Shown in pieces: positions 7,130-9,390 of a stretch of 9,390 nucleotides of DNA. Within the stretch, counting starts at the first letter, position 1, and each line of letters opens with the position of its first letter. Below the pieces are notes generated by a model. It did no database searches. It worked only from the letters and a program-made list of their open reading frames with translations, and was not told the origin of the DNA. This DNA is from Oscillospiraceae bacterium (lineage in GTDB: Bacteria > Bacillota > Clostridia > Oscillospirales > Ruminococcaceae), in NCBI GenBank assembly GCA_016297165.1, contig JAEDHF010000075.1, forward strand, positions 1-9,390. Direction: 5' to 3'. The position numbers and the translations under genes are program-made.

Positions 7130-7987
7130 ATGGCGAAGAAATCGGCGTTAGGCGAAAACTTTGATTATTCTATATTTGACGACGGGCTTTTCGGCACAGA
7201 GGAATCAATAGCGCCCCAGAAGCTTAAAATATCCGAAATTGAACCGAATAAGAAGCAGCCCCGAAAAACCTTCAACGAGGAAGCCCTTAACGCTCTTGCG
7301 GAATCTATTATTGAGCATGGTATCGTAGAGCCCCTCGTAGTAAGAAGCTACGGCGACGGTTACCAGATTGTTGCAGGAGAACGCAGGTGGCGTGCCGCAA
7401 AGATAGCAGGCTTAAAGGAAGTACCCGTAAGGATAATGGAGCTTTCCGATGAACAGACTATGCAGATAGCCCTTATCGAAAATCTCCAGAGAGAGGACCT
7501 TAACCCTATCGAAGAAGCCCTCGGCTATCAGCAGCTTATTGATACCTTCGATATGAAGCAGGAGGAGGTAGCCAAAAAGGTAGGAAAGGCTCGTTCCTCT
7601 ATAACGAATTCTCTACGGCTTCTTACTCTCCCCGAGGATATCCGCGAAAGCGTTCGTAACGGCGCAATTTCCGTAGGACACTGTAAGGTTATTATCGGCG
7701 TAAAGGACGAGGAAGCGCAGAGAAGCCTTGCGAAGCGTGTTATCGAGGAAGGAATAAGCGTAAGGACACTGGAAAAGCTGGCGAAACAGCTTACTGCACC
7801 GAAAAACGAAAAGAAAAAGGCCTCTAAGGACACCTTCCTTATCGAAGCGGAAATAAGTATGACCGATTATATCGGAAAGCCCGTAAGAATCGATAAGTCA
7901 AGGGATAAATTCACAATGAGCATAGACTGTAAAACGGAAGAGGAATTAAAGGAGCTTATCGCCTTTATCTCCCGTCAGCAGGACTGA
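7130..7987 (+). CDS. parB: Chromosome partitioning protein ParB (Spo0J)
   Basis: ParB binds parS and uses CTP to form a sliding clamp that loads SMC and regulates ParA. In this 285-residue protein the CTP-binding domain holds GERRWRAA (83-90) and ENLQREDLNPIEEA (117-130). The helix-turn-helix region is about 141-168 (KQEEVAKKVGKARSSITNSLRLL), followed by the GHCKVIIG box (183-190), a lysine-rich linker (225-233) and a C-terminal dimerisation domain to 285. The first 30 residues are unusual: instead of the KGLGKGLGAL-type basic peptide that stimulates ParA ATPase in many homologues, there is MAKKSALGEN followed by an acidic, aromatic stretch (FDYSIFDDG). A strong AAGGAGG site overlaps the parA stop, indicating coupled expression. 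No good parS match was found in the window. Confidence 0.96.
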   Translation: MAKKSALGENFDYSIFDDGLFGTEESIAPQKLKISEIEPNKKQPRKTFNEEALNALAESIIEHGIVEPLVVRSYGDGYQIVAGERRWRAAKIAGLKEVPVRIMELSDEQTMQIALIENLQREDLNPIEEALGYQQLIDTFDMKQEEVAKKVGKARSSITNSLRLLTLPEDIRESVRNGAISVGHCKVIIGVKDEEAQRSLAKRVIEEGISVRTLEKLAKQLTAPKNEKKKASKDTFLIEAEISMTDYIGKPVRIDKSRDKFTMSIDCKTEEELKELIAFISRQQD

Positions 7988-8009
7988 TATAAGAAAGGAC
8001 AAAAGGAAA

Positions 8010-9305
8010 ATGCTGGACATAAAATTTTTAAGAGAAAACCCCGAAAAGGTTAAGGAAAACATTAAGAAGAAGTTTCAGGATTCTAAGCTTCCCCTCGTTG
8101 ACGAGGTAATCGCCCTCGACGCAGAGTACAGAAAGGTTTTACAGGAGGCAGAAACCCTCCGCTCCGAGAAAAACCGTATTTCTAAGCAGATAGGCGGCCT
8201 TATGGCACAGGGCAAGAAGGAGGAGGCAGAGGACGCAAAGAAGAAGGTAAGCGAATTCTCCGCAAGGCTTGCTGAGCTCGAGAAGTCAGAGCCCGAATAT
8301 GTTGAAAAGATTCAGAAGATAATGATGATAATCCCCAACATCATCGACGACAGCGTGCCGATCGGCAAGGACGACAGCGAGAATGTTGAGGTTACCAAGT
8401 ACGGCGAGCCTTATACTCCCGATTTCGAAATTCCCTATCATACCGACATAATGGAAAAGCTGAACGGTATCGACCTCGACGCCGCAAGACGAGTAGCGGG
8501 CAACGGCTTCTACTATCTTATGGGGGATATTGCGAGACTTCATTCCGCAGTTATCTCCTATGCGAGAGATTTTATGATTGACCGTGGCTTTACCTACTGC
8601 GTACCGCCCTTTATGATAAGAAGCAACGTTGTTACAGGCGTTATGAGCTTTGCGGAAATGGACGCTATGATGTATAAGATTGAGGGCGAGGACCTTTATC
8701 TTATCGGTACAAGCGAGCATTCCATGATTGGTAAGTATATCGACACAATCGTAGCCGAGGAAACCCTCCCCCATACCCTTACAAGCTACAGCCCCTGCTT
8801 CCGTAAGGAAAAGGGCGCACACGGTATCGAGGAAAGAGGCGTTTACCGTATCCACCAGTTTGAAAAGCAGGAAATGATTGTAATCTGTAAGCCTGAGGAC
8901 AGTATGATGTGGTTCAATAAGCTCTGGCAGAATACCGTTGACCTTTTCCGCTCTATGGATATCCCCGTAAGAACTCTTGAATGCTGCTCCGGCGACTTAG
9001 CCGACCTTAAGGTTAAGAGCTTCGACGTTGAGGCATGGTCCCCCAGACAGCAGAAGTATTTTGAGGTAGGAAGCTGCTCTAACTTAGGTGACGCACAGGC
9101 TCGCCGCCTTAAGATTCGTGTGGCTGGCAAGGACGGAAAGAAGTATCTTGCCCATACTCTTAACAATACCGTTGTGGCTCCTCCGAGAATGCTTATTGCC
9201 TTCCTCGAAAATAACCTTAACGAGGACGGAAGCATAAGAATTCCCGAGGTATTACGTCCCTATATGGGCGGCAAGAGCGTTATAGAAGTTCCTGCCGGAA
9301 AATAA
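8010..9305 (+). CDS. serS: Serine--tRNA ligase, variant motif 2/3 type
   Basis: SerRS charges tRNA-Ser (and tRNA-Sec) with serine. The 431-residue protein has the N-terminal two-helix coiled coil that grips the tRNA long arm (about 30-105) and a class II catalytic core. Visible are TSEH (234-237), motif 2 from FRKEKG to HQFEKQEM (264-289), SCSNLGDAQARR (355-366) with the usual serine-site residues, and motif 3 with Arg393. Motif 3 reads NNTVVAPPRMLIAFLENN rather than the textbook bacterial NGSGLAVGRTLVAILEN, and motif 2 has KEKGAHG in place of SEAGAAG; both lean towards archaeal SerRS. As far as I recall, this form is widespread in Clostridia. The start follows AAAGGA (7994-7999, 10-base spacing); a second AAAAGGA (8001-8007) is too close to the ATG. 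It lies 22 bases after parB with no promoter between, so probably shares its transcript. Confidence 0.95.
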   Translation: MLDIKFLRENPEKVKENIKKKFQDSKLPLVDEVIALDAEYRKVLQEAETLRSEKNRISKQIGGLMAQGKKEEAEDAKKKVSEFSARLAELEKSEPEYVEKIQKIMMIIPNIIDDSVPIGKDDSENVEVTKYGEPYTPDFEIPYHTDIMEKLNGIDLDAARRVAGNGFYYLMGDIARLHSAVISYARDFMIDRGFTYCVPPFMIRSNVVTGVMSFAEMDAMMYKIEGEDLYLIGTSEHSMIGKYIDTIVAEETLPHTLTSYSPCFRKEKGAHGIEERGVYRIHQFEKQEMIVICKPEDSMMWFNKLWQNTVDLFRSMDIPVRTLECCSGDLADLKVKSFDVEAWSPRQQKYFEVGSCSNLGDAQARRLKIRVAGKDGKKYLAHTLNNTVVAPPRMLIAFLENNLNEDGSIRIPEVLRPYMGGKSVIEVPAGK

Positions 9306-9316
9306 TGCATACAGAT

Positions 9317-9348
9317 AATCGCAGGGTCAGAAGGCTCTGCGATTTTTT
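9317..9348 (+). terminator. Intrinsic terminator after serS
   Basis: A 12-base-pair stem (9317-9328 with 9333-9344, including two G-T pairs) closes on an AGAA loop and runs into six consecutive T (9343-9348). It lies 11 bases after the serS stop and ends the parA-parB-serS unit. The last 42 bases of the window show nothing I can identify. Confidence 0.92.
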
Positions 9349-9390
9349 GTATTATGTCATAAAGAAATCCCTTGAAGCATTTTTCAGCTT

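Noticed and set aside
8286..8855. A 189-codon open frame on the minus strand inside serS
   Set aside because: It is antisense to well-conserved serS sequence, has no ribosome binding site or recognisable motif, and reflects the codon usage of serS.
9352..9390. Possible 3' end of a convergent gene on the minus strand (short frame ending in TAA at 9352-9354)
   Set aside because: Only 12 codons are visible, they match no family I recognise, and the terminator at 9317-9348 has a T-tract only for the + strand.

Overview
The window looks like chromosomal DNA of a Clostridia-class Firmicute, most likely a gut or rumen member of the Ruminococcaceae/Oscillospiraceae. The reasons are the clostridial style of the MocR-like protein, of the seryl-tRNA synthetase and of the Soj/Spo0J pair, the sigma-A-like promoters, the AAAGGA/AAGGAGG ribosome binding sites, and carbohydrate genes typical of such bacteria. 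The species assignment is an inference. All eight genes are on the + strand and closely packed. No stretch longer than 300 bases lacks a gene.

Layout. Bases 1-926 hold the 3' part of a MocR/GntR-type regulator; its aminotransferase-like domain has Arg where the PLP-binding Lys is expected. Bases 927-1050 hold a good promoter followed at once by a 54-base palindrome that would form the 5' end of the next mRNA. Bases 1051-4055 are a two-gene carbohydrate unit, a sialate O-acetylesterase-family hydrolase and 4-alpha-glucanotransferase (malQ), closed by a clear intrinsic terminator. Bases 4178-6228 are a second unit with its own promoter: prmA (ribosomal protein L11 methyltransferase) and a family 2 glycosyltransferase with a helical, TPR-like C-terminal half. 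Bases 6229-6325 carry an extended -10 promoter for the third unit: parA (soj, TTG start), parB (spo0J) and serS, closed by a strong terminator at 9317-9348.

How the genes work together. parA and parB form the chromosome segregation/origin-handling pair. serS is a housekeeping synthetase cotranscribed with them, which suggests an origin-proximal location. prmA modifies ribosomes. The esterase and MalQ probably serve glycan deacetylation and maltodextrin metabolism in the cytoplasm.

No phage, transposase, CRISPR array, RNA gene or defence operon was seen. The most unusual signals are near-total absence of the tetranucleotide GATC (one copy in 9390 bases), the Lys-to-Arg change in the MocR-like protein, the palindrome at the predicted transcription start, and a seryl-tRNA synthetase whose motif 3 departs from the textbook bacterial form. 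I did not find a convincing new multi-gene system here.
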